Positions 44,518 through 51,936 of a stretch of DNA of 64,000 bases are shown one piece after another; position 1 is the first letter of the stretch, and each line of letters opens with the position of its first letter. This stretch comes from Sphingomonas yabuuchiae (GTDB taxonomy: Bacteria; Pseudomonadota; Alphaproteobacteria; Sphingomonadales; Sphingomonadaceae): the NCBI RefSeq assembly GCF_014199595.1, contig NZ_JACHNX010000001.1, positions 62,001-126,000 on the forward strand. Direction: 5' to 3'. Both the position numbers and the translations under genes were made by a program. Under the pieces are notes generated by a model, which worked only from the letters and a program-made list of their open reading frames with translations, had not been told where the DNA came from and ran no database searches.

Positions 44518-45336
44518 TTACCGCTGGCTGGCGAGGGCCTTTTTCAGGCGGGCATGCGCCGCGCTCTTGATCTGGCAGACGCGCGCGGCGCCGACGCCCA
44601 GCACCTGGCCGATTTCCTCCAGGTTCAGTTCCTCGACATAATAAAGCTGGATCACCATCGCCTCGCGCTCGGGAAGCGCGGAGATGGCGGCGATCAGCGC
44701 GTCGCGCAGATCGCTTTCGGCCAGCTGCTCGAAGGCGTCGGGCGTGTCGTCGGCGAACCAGGGCAGGTCGTCCGCATAGACATCGTCGATCGCCTCCATG
44801 CGAACGGCCTCGGCGGTCTTGTAGTCGGCGCGCAGCCGTTCGACCGTGATGCCCAGCTTTTCGGCGACCGCCTCGTCGGACGGGGCCTGGCCCTCGGTCT
44901 GCGACAACGTGTTGACCGCCTCGTGATATTGGCGGCGGCGACGCATCGCGCCGCGCGTCGTCGTCGCCTGACGCCGAAGCTCGTCGATCATCGCGCCGCG
45001 CAGCCGCGACTTCAGATAATGGCCGAACTCGACGCCGCGCTCCTCGAATGAGGCGGCGGCCTCGACCAGCGCGACCAGGCCGACCTGCACCAGGTCCTCG
45101 ACCTCGATCATGCTCGACATGGACCCATGCACATGCCACGCGATGCGCCGGACCAGCGGCAGATGCTGGCGGATGACCGCATTCGCGTCGCCGCCGGGCA
45201 TCCCGGCGCGACGCGGCGCGGGACGATAGGTCAGCGGCTGGTCGGCGACCGTGGGATTGGCCAGCGCGGGATCGAAATTCGCCGGGTTGAAGGTCTGCGC
45301 GTCCATGAACGCGCCGCTCAGGGGATGTGCGCTCAT
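44518..45336 (-). CDS. fliA: Flagellar sigma factor sigma-28 (FliA)
   Basis: 272 residues from ATG 45336, which overlaps the flhA stop (ATGA). Region 2 (LPLVRRIAWHVHGSM, IEVEDLVQVGLVALVEAAASFEERGVEFGHYLKSRLRGAMIDELRR), region 3 and region 4 (LPEREAMVIQLYYVEELNLEEIGQVLGVGAARVCQIKSAAHARL) are all present. The N-terminal 45 residues before region 2 are an extension of unknown use. It should read the four TAAA-N15-GCCGTTA promoters of this window, and be held in check by FlgM (48805-49095). It is co-transcribed with slt and flhA. Confidence 0.95.
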   Translation of the reverse strand: MSAHPLSGAFMDAQTFNPANFDPALANPTVADQPLTYRPAPRRAGMPGGDANAVIRQHLPLVRRIAWHVHGSMSSMIEVEDLVQVGLVALVEAAASFEERGVEFGHYLKSRLRGAMIDELRRQATTTRGAMRRRRQYHEAVNTLSQTEGQAPSDEAVAEKLGITVERLRADYKTAEAVRMEAIDDVYADDLPWFADDTPDAFEQLAESDLRDALIAAISALPEREAMVIQLYYVEELNLEEIGQVLGVGAARVCQIKSAAHARLKKALASQR

Positions 45337-47414
45337 GCGGCCAACGCCTGTTGCTGGTGATGATGGGGAGAGCCGATGACGGCGACGACTTCGACCGCCT
45401 TGTCCTCGGGCACTTCGAAGAAGGAGAGGACGGGCGTGTCGGGCAGGCAGGTGCGGACCAGCTTGCGCATCGCGATGCGCACGCCCGGCTGCACGACCAG
45501 CGCAAAGGGCTTGGCCTCGGCGATCAGGGGCTGGGCGGCCTGGGTCAGCGCCTCGGTGATGCGGCGGCCCAGATCGGGTTCGATCACATGGCGGCGCCCC
45601 GTATCGGCGCGCATGGCCTGGCCCAGCAGCCCTTCGAGCTGGCCGTCCAGCGTCATGACGCGCAGCGGCTCGCGCATCCCGCACAGCTTCTGGATGATGA
45701 GCGCGCCCAGCTGCGGCCGGATCAGCTCGACGATCTCTTCGGCGTCGAGCGTCTTCTGGGCCGCCACGGCGATCGCGCTGGCGATGCGGCGGAACTCCTT
45801 CAAGGTGATGTTCTCCAAAAGAAGGCCCTTGAGAACCTGGGTCAGGGTGGTGAGCGGCAGCGGGTTCGGGCTGAGCGAGGCGGCGAGTTGCGCGGCGCGT
45901 TCTTTCAGGCCGTCGAGCAGCGACTGGACCTCGTCGGGGCCGAGCAGCTCGGCGGCGTTCGAGGACAGGATGTGGTTCAGGTGCGTCGCCATGACGGTGC
46001 CCGGATCGACCACCAGGTAGCCCATGCCGGTAGCGGCATCGGCGTCGCCCTTCAGGATCCAGGTGGCGGGCAGGCCGAAGGTCGGGTCCTTGACCGGCTT
46101 GCCGCTGAGTTCGCCAAAGGCCTGGCCGGTGTCGAGCGCCAGCATCTCGTCGGGCGACACCTGATCCTCGGCGGCGACGACGCCGTTGATGATGATGCGA
46201 TAGCTATAGGGCGCCAGGTTGATGTCGTCGCGCACGCGCGCCTGCGGCACGACGAAGCCCAGGTCCTTGGACAGCTGGCGACGGACGCCGGTGATGCGGG
46301 CCATCAGCGGCGCACCGCGACGCTCGTCGACCAGCGGCACCAGGCCGTAACCGATGTCGATATGCACCTGCATGCCGTCGATGACCTCGTCCCAGCCGAT
46401 GCGCGAGGGGTCGACCGGCTCGGGCGCGGGGGCGGCGGGGGCGATGACCGGGCGCTTCTCGATCTGGCGCAGCTTCCAGGCGGTGAACCCGGCGATCCCG
46501 GCGGCGGGCAGCAGCACCAGATGCGGCATGCCCGGCAGGACGCCCAGCAGACCCAGGATCGCGGCGACCGGGATCCACGTCTTGGACGCGCCGAACTGCG
46601 ACCCGATCTGGCCCGCCAGATCCCTGTCCGACGACACGCGCGTCACGATGGCGGCGGCGGCGATCGACAGCATCAGCGAGGGGAGCTGCGCGACCAGCGC
46701 GTCGCCGATGGCGAGCAGGATATAGGTCTTGGCCGCGTCGGCGATGCCCATGCCATGGCTGACCGGACCCAGGATCAGGCCGCCGATGACGTTGGCCGCC
46801 AGGATCAGCATGGCGGCGACCGCGTCGCCCTTCACGAACTTGGACGAACCGTCCATCGAGCCGTAGAAATCGGCCTCGGTCGACACCTCGACGCGGCGCG
46901 CCTTGGCCTGGTCCGGCGTGATGAGACCGGCGTTCAGGTCGGCGTCGATCGCCATCTGCTTGCCGGGCAGGGCGTCCAGGGTGAAGCGAGCGGACACTTC
47001 CGACACGCGGCCCGCACCCTTGGTCACGACGATCAGGTTGATGATCATCAGGATCGCGAAGACGAAGAGACCGACGACATAGTCGCCGCCGATCAGGAAG
47101 GTGCCGAACGCCTCGATGACGTGACCCGCCGCGCTCTCGCCCTCATGGCCATGGACCAGCACGATGCGGGTCGAGGCGACGTTGAGGCCCAGGCGGAACA
47201 GGGTGGCGAACAGGAGGACGGTCGGGAAGGCCGAGAAGTCGAGCGGCTTTTCGGCGTTCAGCGCGACCATCAGTACGGCCAGGCTGATCGCGATGTTGGC
47301 GACGAAGAAGATGTCGAGCAGCGCCGGCGGGATCGGCACGACCATGACCAGCACCAGCAGCAGGATCGCGGCGGGCAGGGCCATGGTGCGGCCGCTGGAG
47401 AAGAGCTTGCCCAT
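45333..47414 (-). CDS. flhA: Flagellar export gate protein FlhA
   Basis: 693 residues. Eight N-terminal membrane helices, with the FHIPEP-family segment TLFRLGLNVASTRIVL, the conserved cytoplasmic loop GKQMAIDADLNAGLI and ARRVEVSTEADFYGSMDGSSKFVKGDAVA, then the large cytoplasmic domain that docks chaperone-substrate complexes and FliJ. Length and motifs are normal. It follows slt by three bases and overlaps fliA (ATGA). Confidence 0.97.
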   Translation of the reverse strand: MGKLFSSGRTMALPAAILLLVLVMVVPIPPALLDIFFVANIAISLAVLMVALNAEKPLDFSAFPTVLLFATLFRLGLNVASTRIVLVHGHEGESAAGHVIEAFGTFLIGGDYVVGLFVFAILMIINLIVVTKGAGRVSEVSARFTLDALPGKQMAIDADLNAGLITPDQAKARRVEVSTEADFYGSMDGSSKFVKGDAVAAMLILAANVIGGLILGPVSHGMGIADAAKTYILLAIGDALVAQLPSLMLSIAAAAIVTRVSSDRDLAGQIGSQFGASKTWIPVAAILGLLGVLPGMPHLVLLPAAGIAGFTAWKLRQIEKRPVIAPAAPAPEPVDPSRIGWDEVIDGMQVHIDIGYGLVPLVDERRGAPLMARITGVRRQLSKDLGFVVPQARVRDDINLAPYSYRIIINGVVAAEDQVSPDEMLALDTGQAFGELSGKPVKDPTFGLPATWILKGDADAATGMGYLVVDPGTVMATHLNHILSSNAAELLGPDEVQSLLDGLKERAAQLAASLSPNPLPLTTLTQVLKGLLLENITLKEFRRIASAIAVAAQKTLDAEEIVELIRPQLGALIIQKLCGMREPLRVMTLDGQLEGLLGQAMRADTGRRHVIEPDLGRRITEALTQAAQPLIAEAKPFALVVQPGVRIAMRKLVRTCLPDTPVLSFFEVPEDKAVEVVAVIGSPHHHQQQALAA

Positions 47415-47417
47415 CGC

Positions 47418-48275
47418 TTAGCCACCCATCCGTGCGAGCATCATGTAGGCGAGGCGCGCGTGATCCGGCTTGGGCCGCAGCACGCTGTCGCCGGTCGCGG
47501 CGTTTCCGCGCATTCCCAGCTGGTTCATGGTGCTGTTGGCCCAGGCGATCGCATCGGCGGCGCTTTCGTTGTTGCCGGTGACGACGGTCGCGTCGCCGTT
47601 CATGCCCTGGAGCGCGAGCGCCTGGGCCGCGAATTGCAGATTGGCAGCGCGCGTCTCGTCGCTGTCGGCCTTGGTGCCGGCCAGCTTGGCGGAGAAGCGG
47701 TCGTAAATGTCCGAGAGCGAGCGCGGCTGGCCGTTCGAGGCGTAGAAGACCGAACGGTTGGCGCGCGCGGCGGCGGGGAACAGCGACGCGCCGCTGGCCT
47801 GCGGGTTGCTGGCCATGGTGCCCAGGAACTTGGTCGCGCCGCCCAGCCCCAGGAAATGGGCCATGTACAGGTCGGTGCCGTTGGCATCGCGGCCCAGCGT
47901 AGATTCCAGCGCGGACTTGTTGTCCGAGGCATGTTCGGCGGCCATCAGCGAGGCGGCGGTCGGATCGTTGCGCAGCCCCATCACCGCCGAGCGCGCGCCG
48001 CCCGAGACATAATAGCGTCCGCCCGACTGGCCGATCGCATCGGCGGCCCAGCCCAGGCCATGCTCCGCGCCGTGCTTCTTCACGACCGCCAGCCAGCTCT
48101 GCTCGACGAATTGATAGAGCCCCGAGGCGGAGGAGGTGCCCGCACGGGCATTGGCGTTCAGGCCGGACTCCAGCTTCGCCTGGCCGAGCAGATAGCCGAA
48201 ATCGACGCCCGTGCGGCTGGATGCCAGCGCGATGGCCGATTGGATTCTGGCGTGGGAGACGGGTTGGACGGTCAT
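47418..48275 (-). CDS. Flagellar-locus lytic transglycosylase (SLT domain)
   Basis: 285 residues from ATG 48275, giving a 24-base leader from the sigma-54 promoter. SLT-type catalytic motif with Glu36 (LLGQAKLESGLNANARAGTSSASGLYQFVEQSWL). No cleavable signal is evident at the chosen start, so export might use the flagellar route, as proposed for FlgJ/SltF-type enzymes. It likely opens peptidoglycan for the rod, because FlgJ here lacks the muramidase half. First gene of slt-flhA-fliA; resembles Caulobacter PleA in layout. Confidence 0.85.
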   Translation of the reverse strand: MTVQPVSHARIQSAIALASSRTGVDFGYLLGQAKLESGLNANARAGTSSASGLYQFVEQSWLAVVKKHGAEHGLGWAADAIGQSGGRYYVSGGARSAVMGLRNDPTAASLMAAEHASDNKSALESTLGRDANGTDLYMAHFLGLGGATKFLGTMASNPQASGASLFPAAARANRSVFYASNGQPRSLSDIYDRFSAKLAGTKADSDETRAANLQFAAQALALQGMNGDATVVTGNNESAADAIAWANSTMNQLGMRGNAATGDSVLRPKPDHARLAYMMLARMGG

Positions 48276-48309
48276 GCTGCGGTAAAAAGCCCTTGTTCGG
48301 GCCATACAC

Positions 48310-48327
48310 AGCAAGGGGCGTGCCAAT
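48310..48327 (-). promoter_or_regulatory. Sigma-54 promoter of slt-flhA-fliA
   Basis: Minus strand TTGGCACG-N4-TTGCT, a perfect -24/-12 element (GG and GC with ten bases between). The predicted start is near 48299, 24 bases before the slt ATG. Confidence 0.88.
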
Positions 48328-48374
48328 TCCTGACGGTGCCGTCAGGGGCGCGACAGGAATCGGCGGAGGGCAAT

Positions 48375-48397
48375 AAAAAAGCCCGGAAAACCGGGCT
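48375..48397 (-). terminator. Rho-independent terminator of flgM-flgN
   Basis: On the minus strand AGCCCGG-TTTT-CCGGGC followed by TTTTTT (48380-48375). Lies about 100 bases after flgN. Confidence 0.9.
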
Positions 48398-48457
48398 CTT
48401 ATTCGCTCAGGCTAGTTCGGGCTGCCGATCGTCCTGCCGGGAATGCCGCCGCCGATC

Positions 48458-48496
48458 CGGCAAAGCGGCAACCCGTTGCCGCCCGGCAAGCGGCAA
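48458..48496. promoter_or_regulatory. CGGCAA cluster upstream of the slt promoter
   Basis: CGGCAA at 48458, 48466, 48484 and 48491, and TTGCCG at 48476, packed into 39 bases. It lies 131-170 bases upstream of the -24 element, a typical enhancer distance. Candidate sites for the sigma-54 activator encoded at 39476-40759. Confidence 0.5.
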
Positions 48497-48808
48497 TCAG
48501 GCATAGGCGCGCATGGCGGGGCGATAGCCCATGCCCGCATCGCCGGTCAGCGTCTGCAGGCGGCGGCGCACATTGGCCGCCATCAGGTTCACATAGATGC
48601 GGCAGGTCTCGTTCAGGCGGTTGGCCTCGTCGGCCAGCTCGCGCAGTTCGGGGCCTGCGGGACCGGTGCCGAGCGCGGCGACCTCTTCGATCGCGGCCAG
48701 CTTCTCGGTCGTCGCGCGTTCCAGCGCGGCCACGTCGTTGACCTTCAGCGCCGCGATTTCGCGGTGGAGGGCCTCGATGACCCGGATCAGGGCGTCACGG
48801 CGTGTCAT
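48497..48808 (-). CDS. flgN: FlgN-like flagellar chaperone
   Basis: 103 residues, helical (RDALIRVIEALHREIAALKVNDVAALERATTEKLAAIEEVAAL; ELADEANRLNETCRIYVNLMAANVRRRL). FlgN escorts the hook-filament junction proteins FlgK and FlgL to the export gate. The name rests on size, coiled-coil pattern and position directly after flgM (ATGA overlap), the usual flgM-flgN pair. Confidence 0.8.
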   Translation of the reverse strand: MTRRDALIRVIEALHREIAALKVNDVAALERATTEKLAAIEEVAALGTGPAGPELRELADEANRLNETCRIYVNLMAANVRRRLQTLTGDAGMGYRPAMRAYA

Positions 48809-49095
48809 TTACCATTCCAGTCCAGCTTCAGCGCAATCATCTGGTCGGCGATGGTCGCCGGCAGGATCGGAAAATCGCCATTGGCGATGGCCTTCTTGAT
48901 CTGGGCGACCCGGTCCATGTCGACCGGCGGCTGCGCGGCCAGCGTGCGGGCCATGTTGCTGACGCCGCTCATGTCGTTCGCCTTGACCGGAGTCTGTGCG
49001 GGGCTGGCGGCTTCAGCGAGCGCGTTGGGACGCGTCACGGCGGCGACCCGCCCGACCCTCGCTTCCCCGGCACTCAGCCTTGTTACTTCCACCAT
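48805..49095 (-). CDS. flgM: Anti-sigma-28 factor FlgM
   Basis: 96 residues from ATG 49095. The C-terminal half carries the FlgM signature that binds sigma-28 (VDMDRVAQIKKAIANGDFPILPATIADQMIALKL). The start was chosen because AGAGGG lies seven bases upstream and because the sigma-28 promoter at 49128-49154 would start transcription at about 49121, leaving no leader for the ATG at 49122. FlgM holds FliA inactive until it is secreted when the hook is complete. Its control by sigma-28 gives negative feedback. Confidence 0.9.
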   Translation of the reverse strand: MVEVTRLSAGEARVGRVAAVTRPNALAEAASPAQTPVKANDMSGVSNMARTLAAQPPVDMDRVAQIKKAIANGDFPILPATIADQMIALKLDWNGK

Positions 49096-49127
49096 GCCCG
49101 CACCCTCTGGTTCCGCTGACATGGGGT

Positions 49128-49154
49128 ATAACGGCCGGGGCCGGAGATTCTTTA
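49128..49154 (-). promoter_or_regulatory. Sigma-28 (FliA) promoter of flgM-flgN
   Basis: Minus strand TAAA (49154-49151), 15-base spacer ending CG, GCCGTTAT (49135-49128). Located downstream of the flgA stop. Confidence 0.85.
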
Positions 49155-49200
49155 GCGCGAATTTACGCTTTTTCCCCGTTTTCCGCCACGCCCGCGCCCC

Positions 49201-49698
49201 TCATTCGGACCAGCCGGGCAGGGTGGCGCGACCGCTGGCCAGCGCCACCGCCTGGATCGGCTGGCGGGCGGATTCGATGCGGACCGGGAAATGTCCGCCG
49301 GGTGCCGCGTCGGCCATGGCAACCCCTTCCCGCGTAATGGAAAAGCCGTCCGATCCGGCTTCGATCACGACCGGATCGCCGCGCTTGATGACGGGTTCGG
49401 CCTTTACCGCCACCGCCGGGATCACGCGCGCCTCGGGCGCGGGCCTGGGGGCGGAGAGCACCGGTACGAAGATGCGCCATTGCGGGCTGGAGCAGGTGAC
49501 GACCACCGCGTCATGCGCCTCCGTGCGCCAGGACAGCGCGACCGTCGGGCATTGGGCGAGCTTCAGCCGGTTGTCGATCGTCGAGCGGGGGCCGCCCTCC
49601 ACCCCGATCGGACGGCCGGTAAAGGCGGTGACGGCGGCGTCGAGCGCGGCGATATCCTGGAAACCGGCGGCACCGGCCAGAAGCAGGGACAGGATCAT
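49201..49698 (-). CDS. flgA: Flagellar P-ring assembly chaperone FlgA
   Basis: 165 residues from ATG 49698, overlapping the preceding motB-like stop (ATGA). N-terminal signal-like helix (MILSLLLAGAAGFQ), then a small domain with two Cys (LAQCPTVALSW, VVTCSSPQW) and a C-terminal SAF domain (VKAEPVIKRGDPVVIEAGSDGFSITREGVAMADAAPGG). FlgA helps FlgI form the P-ring in the periplasm. It is shorter than enterobacterial FlgA (219 residues). It is third in a motA-like/motB-like/flgA operon. Confidence 0.9.
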   Translation of the reverse strand: MILSLLLAGAAGFQDIAALDAAVTAFTGRPIGVEGGPRSTIDNRLKLAQCPTVALSWRTEAHDAVVVTCSSPQWRIFVPVLSAPRPAPEARVIPAVAVKAEPVIKRGDPVVIEAGSDGFSITREGVAMADAAPGGHFPVRIESARQPIQAVALASGRATLPGWSE

Positions 49699-50246
49699 CG
49701 TGAGGGTCTCCGTGAAGGTTCGCCGGCAAAGACCAGGGTGACCATCGCGACGCGAGGGCCCGGCTTTCCAGCGGTGGACAGGATCAGGCGGTCGGCGGCG
49801 GCGGGCCCGATCAGCGCGGCCGCGGTGCGGGCGCGATCGGCGGCCAGCACGACCGCGCTGCGGGTGACCGGATCGACATCGGCGGCGCTGCCGTCGGTCG
49901 AGCCGACGATGGACAGGCGGACGCGCGGATCGGCCAGCGCCTCGCGCGCCCAGGGGACGAACAGCGCGTCGGGCTCGACCGGCACGGCGGACCCGGCGGC
50001 GAAGTTCAGCGCGGCGGTGGCGACCGGCATGGCGGGCGGCGGGGCAGGGGGCGCCCGCAGCGCCTGGTCGACATGGTCGCTGCTGCCGAACTGCGCGCGC
50101 AGGCCGTTGAGCAGGGCAGGGCGTCGCTCCGCACCCGTAGCCTGGACCAGAACGAGGAAGCCGACCAGCAACAGCGCGAGGTCGGCCAGCGTGATCAGCC
50201 AGATCGGCCGCGCGGGCGGCGTTTCGGGGAAAAAGGGCCCGGTCAT
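49695..50246 (-). CDS. Compact MotB-like stator protein
   Basis: 183 residues from ATG 50246. One membrane helix at about 14-36 with an aspartate in the MotB proton-binding position (LITLADLALLLVGFLVLVQ, Asp22). A Pro/Ala-rich linker leads to a short OmpA-like domain (LNFAAGSAVPVEPDALFVPWAREAL, IVGSTDGSAADVDP, AADRARTAAALI) with weak match to the peptidoglycan-binding consensus. Compared with the usual MotB (about 300 residues; the second copy here is at 60947-61837) it lacks the long periplasmic linker. It overlaps its neighbours on both sides by ATGA: motA-like upstream, flgA downstream. Confidence 0.75.
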   Translation of the reverse strand: MTGPFFPETPPARPIWLITLADLALLLVGFLVLVQATGAERRPALLNGLRAQFGSSDHVDQALRAPPAPPPAMPVATAALNFAAGSAVPVEPDALFVPWAREALADPRVRLSIVGSTDGSAADVDPVTRSAVVLAADRARTAAALIGPAAADRLILSTAGKPGPRVAMVTLVFAGEPSRRPSR

Positions 50247-50947
50247 GCGACACTGACCAGATTGGGGCCGGACTTCGGACCCGACTTGGAGTCCGTGCCC
50301 CCGCGTGACGGGCGCGGGGCCTCGCGCGCGGCCAGGGCGGCCAGCGGCGTGACGATCCGGGTCCGCTCGAACGCCTCGATCCGCGCCGCGCGACGCAGGC
50401 GCATCGCGATCGGCTGCGCGACCAGATTGGCGAACAGCGCGCCATAGAGCGTGGCGAGCAGGGCGATCGCCATGGCGCCGCCGATCCGCTGCGGATCGTT
50501 CATCGTCGCGAACATGGCCGCCAGGCCGATCAGCGTGCCGACCATGCCCATGGCGGGCGCGATCTCGGCGGCGCCCGTCCAGACATCGGCGGTCGCCACA
50601 TGCCGTTCGACCCGCGCGGCGCGCGCGAGGTTCAGGCGCGCGGTCACGGCTTCGGCGCCTTCGCCATCGACGATCGCGGCGACCGCCTCGGCCATGTCGG
50701 GGTCGGTGATGACCGAGCGGTCGAGCGCCAGGACACCCTGGCGCTTCGCCATGCGCGACAGGTGCGCGATCTGCTCGACCAGCGGATCGGCGGAAAAGGG
50801 ACGCCTCGGCAGCACCGCGAGTGCGCGCATCGCCCGCCCGGCATCGCGCCAGGGCGTGCGCAGCAGCGTCGCGATCAGCGTTCCGCCCAGCACGATGGCC
50901 AGCGCCGCGGCGTCGAAGAACTGATGAAGCGGAGGAAATGCAGTCAT
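50243..50947 (-). CDS. MotA/PomA-like stator protein lacking the first helix
   Basis: 234 residues from ATG 50947. It aligns with MotA/PomA from the second helix on: FDAAALAIVLGGTLIATLLRTPWRDA (about 11-36), a cytoplasmic loop rich in charge (LVEQIAHLSRMAKRQGVLALD; ITDPDMAEAVAAI), then pore helices AEIAPAMGMVGTLIGLAAMFATM (Pro131) and RIGGAMAIALLATLYGALFANLVAQPIA. MotA's first helix is not encoded: upstream sequence holds the promoter, whose predicted start lies at base 50948, so translation would be nearly leaderless. Three helices make it topologically like ExbB/TolQ, but the motifs are closer to PomA. Function: likely an auxiliary or alternative stator; inferred. Confidence 0.78.
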   Translation of the reverse strand: MTAFPPLHQFFDAAALAIVLGGTLIATLLRTPWRDAGRAMRALAVLPRRPFSADPLVEQIAHLSRMAKRQGVLALDRSVITDPDMAEAVAAIVDGEGAEAVTARLNLARAARVERHVATADVWTGAAEIAPAMGMVGTLIGLAAMFATMNDPQRIGGAMAIALLATLYGALFANLVAQPIAMRLRRAARIEAFERTRIVTPLAALAAREAPRPSRGGTDSKSGPKSGPNLVSVA

Positions 50948-50959
50948 GCGCGCACCCAC

Positions 50960-50976
50960 GCAAAGACCGGGCCAAT
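50960..50976 (-). promoter_or_regulatory. Sigma-54 promoter of the motA-like/motB-like/flgA operon
   Basis: Minus strand TTGGCCCG-N4-TTGC, one base from consensus with the correct ten-base gap between GG and GC. Predicted start near 50948, one base before the ATG. Confidence 0.7.
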
Positions 50977-51027
50977 TCGCGCACGGGAAGGGCGCGCAAG
51001 GCGGCTGCCGGGAGCGCTGCCGCCTGG

Positions 51028-51064
51028 TTGCCGCCGACCGGCAAAAACCGGCAACCGATTGCCG
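51028..51064. promoter_or_regulatory. CGGCAA/TTGCCG cluster between divergent sigma-54 promoters
   Basis: TTGCCG at 51028 and 51059, CGGCAA at 51039 and 51049. It lies 45-80 bases upstream of the flgB -24 element and 52-88 bases from that of the motA-like operon, so one activator complex could serve both. Confidence 0.5.
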
Positions 51065-51107
51065 GGCCGAGCCTGCCGCCGCCCTGCCGCCCTTCTGATC
51101 AAGCAGT

Positions 51108-51123
51108 TGGCACGGTCATTGCG
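51108..51123 (+). promoter_or_regulatory. Sigma-54 promoter of the flgB operon
   Basis: TTGGCACG-N4-TTGCG (TGG at 51108), a perfect -24/-12 element. Predicted start near 51134, 36 bases ahead of the flgB ATG. Confidence 0.9.
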
Positions 51124-51169
51124 AGGGCTTGGCCATCGCGAAGTCCCGCGTGGGAAAGGAGGTTGAACG

Positions 51170-51520
51170 ATGGCCGCAGAAACGCTTTTCGGAGTGCACG
51201 GTGCCGCACTGGAGGTGCGGGCACAGCGCATGGGTGTGCTGGCGTCGAACATCGCCAACGCCTCGACCCCGGGCTTCAAGGCACGCGACATCGATTTCAA
51301 GGCGGCGCTCGCCTCGGTCGAGGGCGGTCGGGATCAGGGGCGGGGCATCGCGGATGCGATGAAATACCGCGTGCCGATCCAGACCTCGCTCGACGGCAAC
51401 ACCGTCGAACTCAACCAGGAACAGACCGCCTTCGCCGAGAATGCGGTCCAGTATCAGACGACGCTGTCGTTCCTGAACGGTCGCATCTCCACCATCACCC
51501 GTGCGCTGAAGGGCGAATAA
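51170..51520 (+). CDS. flgB: Flagellar proximal rod protein FlgB
   Basis: 116 residues. An ideal ribosome site, AAGGAGGT, lies seven bases before the ATG. The N-terminus has the rod/hook signature (LEVRAQRMGVLASNIANASTPGFKARDIDF). The C-terminal helix is VQYQTTLSFLNGRISTITRALKGE. First gene of the flgBCDEFGHIJKL operon driven by sigma-54. Confidence 0.95.
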   Translation: MAAETLFGVHGAALEVRAQRMGVLASNIANASTPGFKARDIDFKAALASVEGGRDQGRGIADAMKYRVPIQTSLDGNTVELNQEQTAFAENAVQYQTTLSFLNGRISTITRALKGE

Positions 51521-51523
51521 GCG

Positions 51524-51934
51524 ATGCCGAACGGACCGCTTTCCATCTTCCAGGTCGCCGGTCGCGCCATGTCGGCGCAGCTGGTGCGGATGAACACCAC
51601 CGCATCGAACCTGGCCAATGCCGGTGGCATCGCCGGGTCGGTCGACACCGCGTACAAGACGATGAAGCCGGTGTTCCGCACCAGCTTCGACGCCGCGACC
51701 GGCCTGTCCACCGTCGATGTCGAGAAGATCGTGACGGCGGGCGAAGACCCCACCAAGCGCCACGACCCCAACAACCCGCTGGCCGACAAGGACGGCAACG
51801 TCTTCGAGGCGGCGGTCGATGAAACCCGCGAGCTGGTCGACATGATGGAGACCTCGCGCACCTATCAGAACAATGTCGAAGTGATGCAGACGGCCAAGTC
51901 GCTGATCCTCGATACCCTCAAGCTGGGACGCTGA
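51524..51934 (+). CDS. flgC: Flagellar proximal rod protein FlgC
   Basis: 136 residues. Rod signature FQVAGRAMSAQLVRMNTTASNLANAGG, with the usual FlgC centre VEKIVTAGEDPTKRHDPNNPLADKDGNV and the C-terminal helix DETRELVDMMETSRTYQNNVEVMQTAKSLILDTLKLGR. Follows flgB after three bases. Confidence 0.95.
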   Translation: MPNGPLSIFQVAGRAMSAQLVRMNTTASNLANAGGIAGSVDTAYKTMKPVFRTSFDAATGLSTVDVEKIVTAGEDPTKRHDPNNPLADKDGNVFEAAVDETRELVDMMETSRTYQNNVEVMQTAKSLILDTLKLGR

Positions 51935-51936
51935 TC

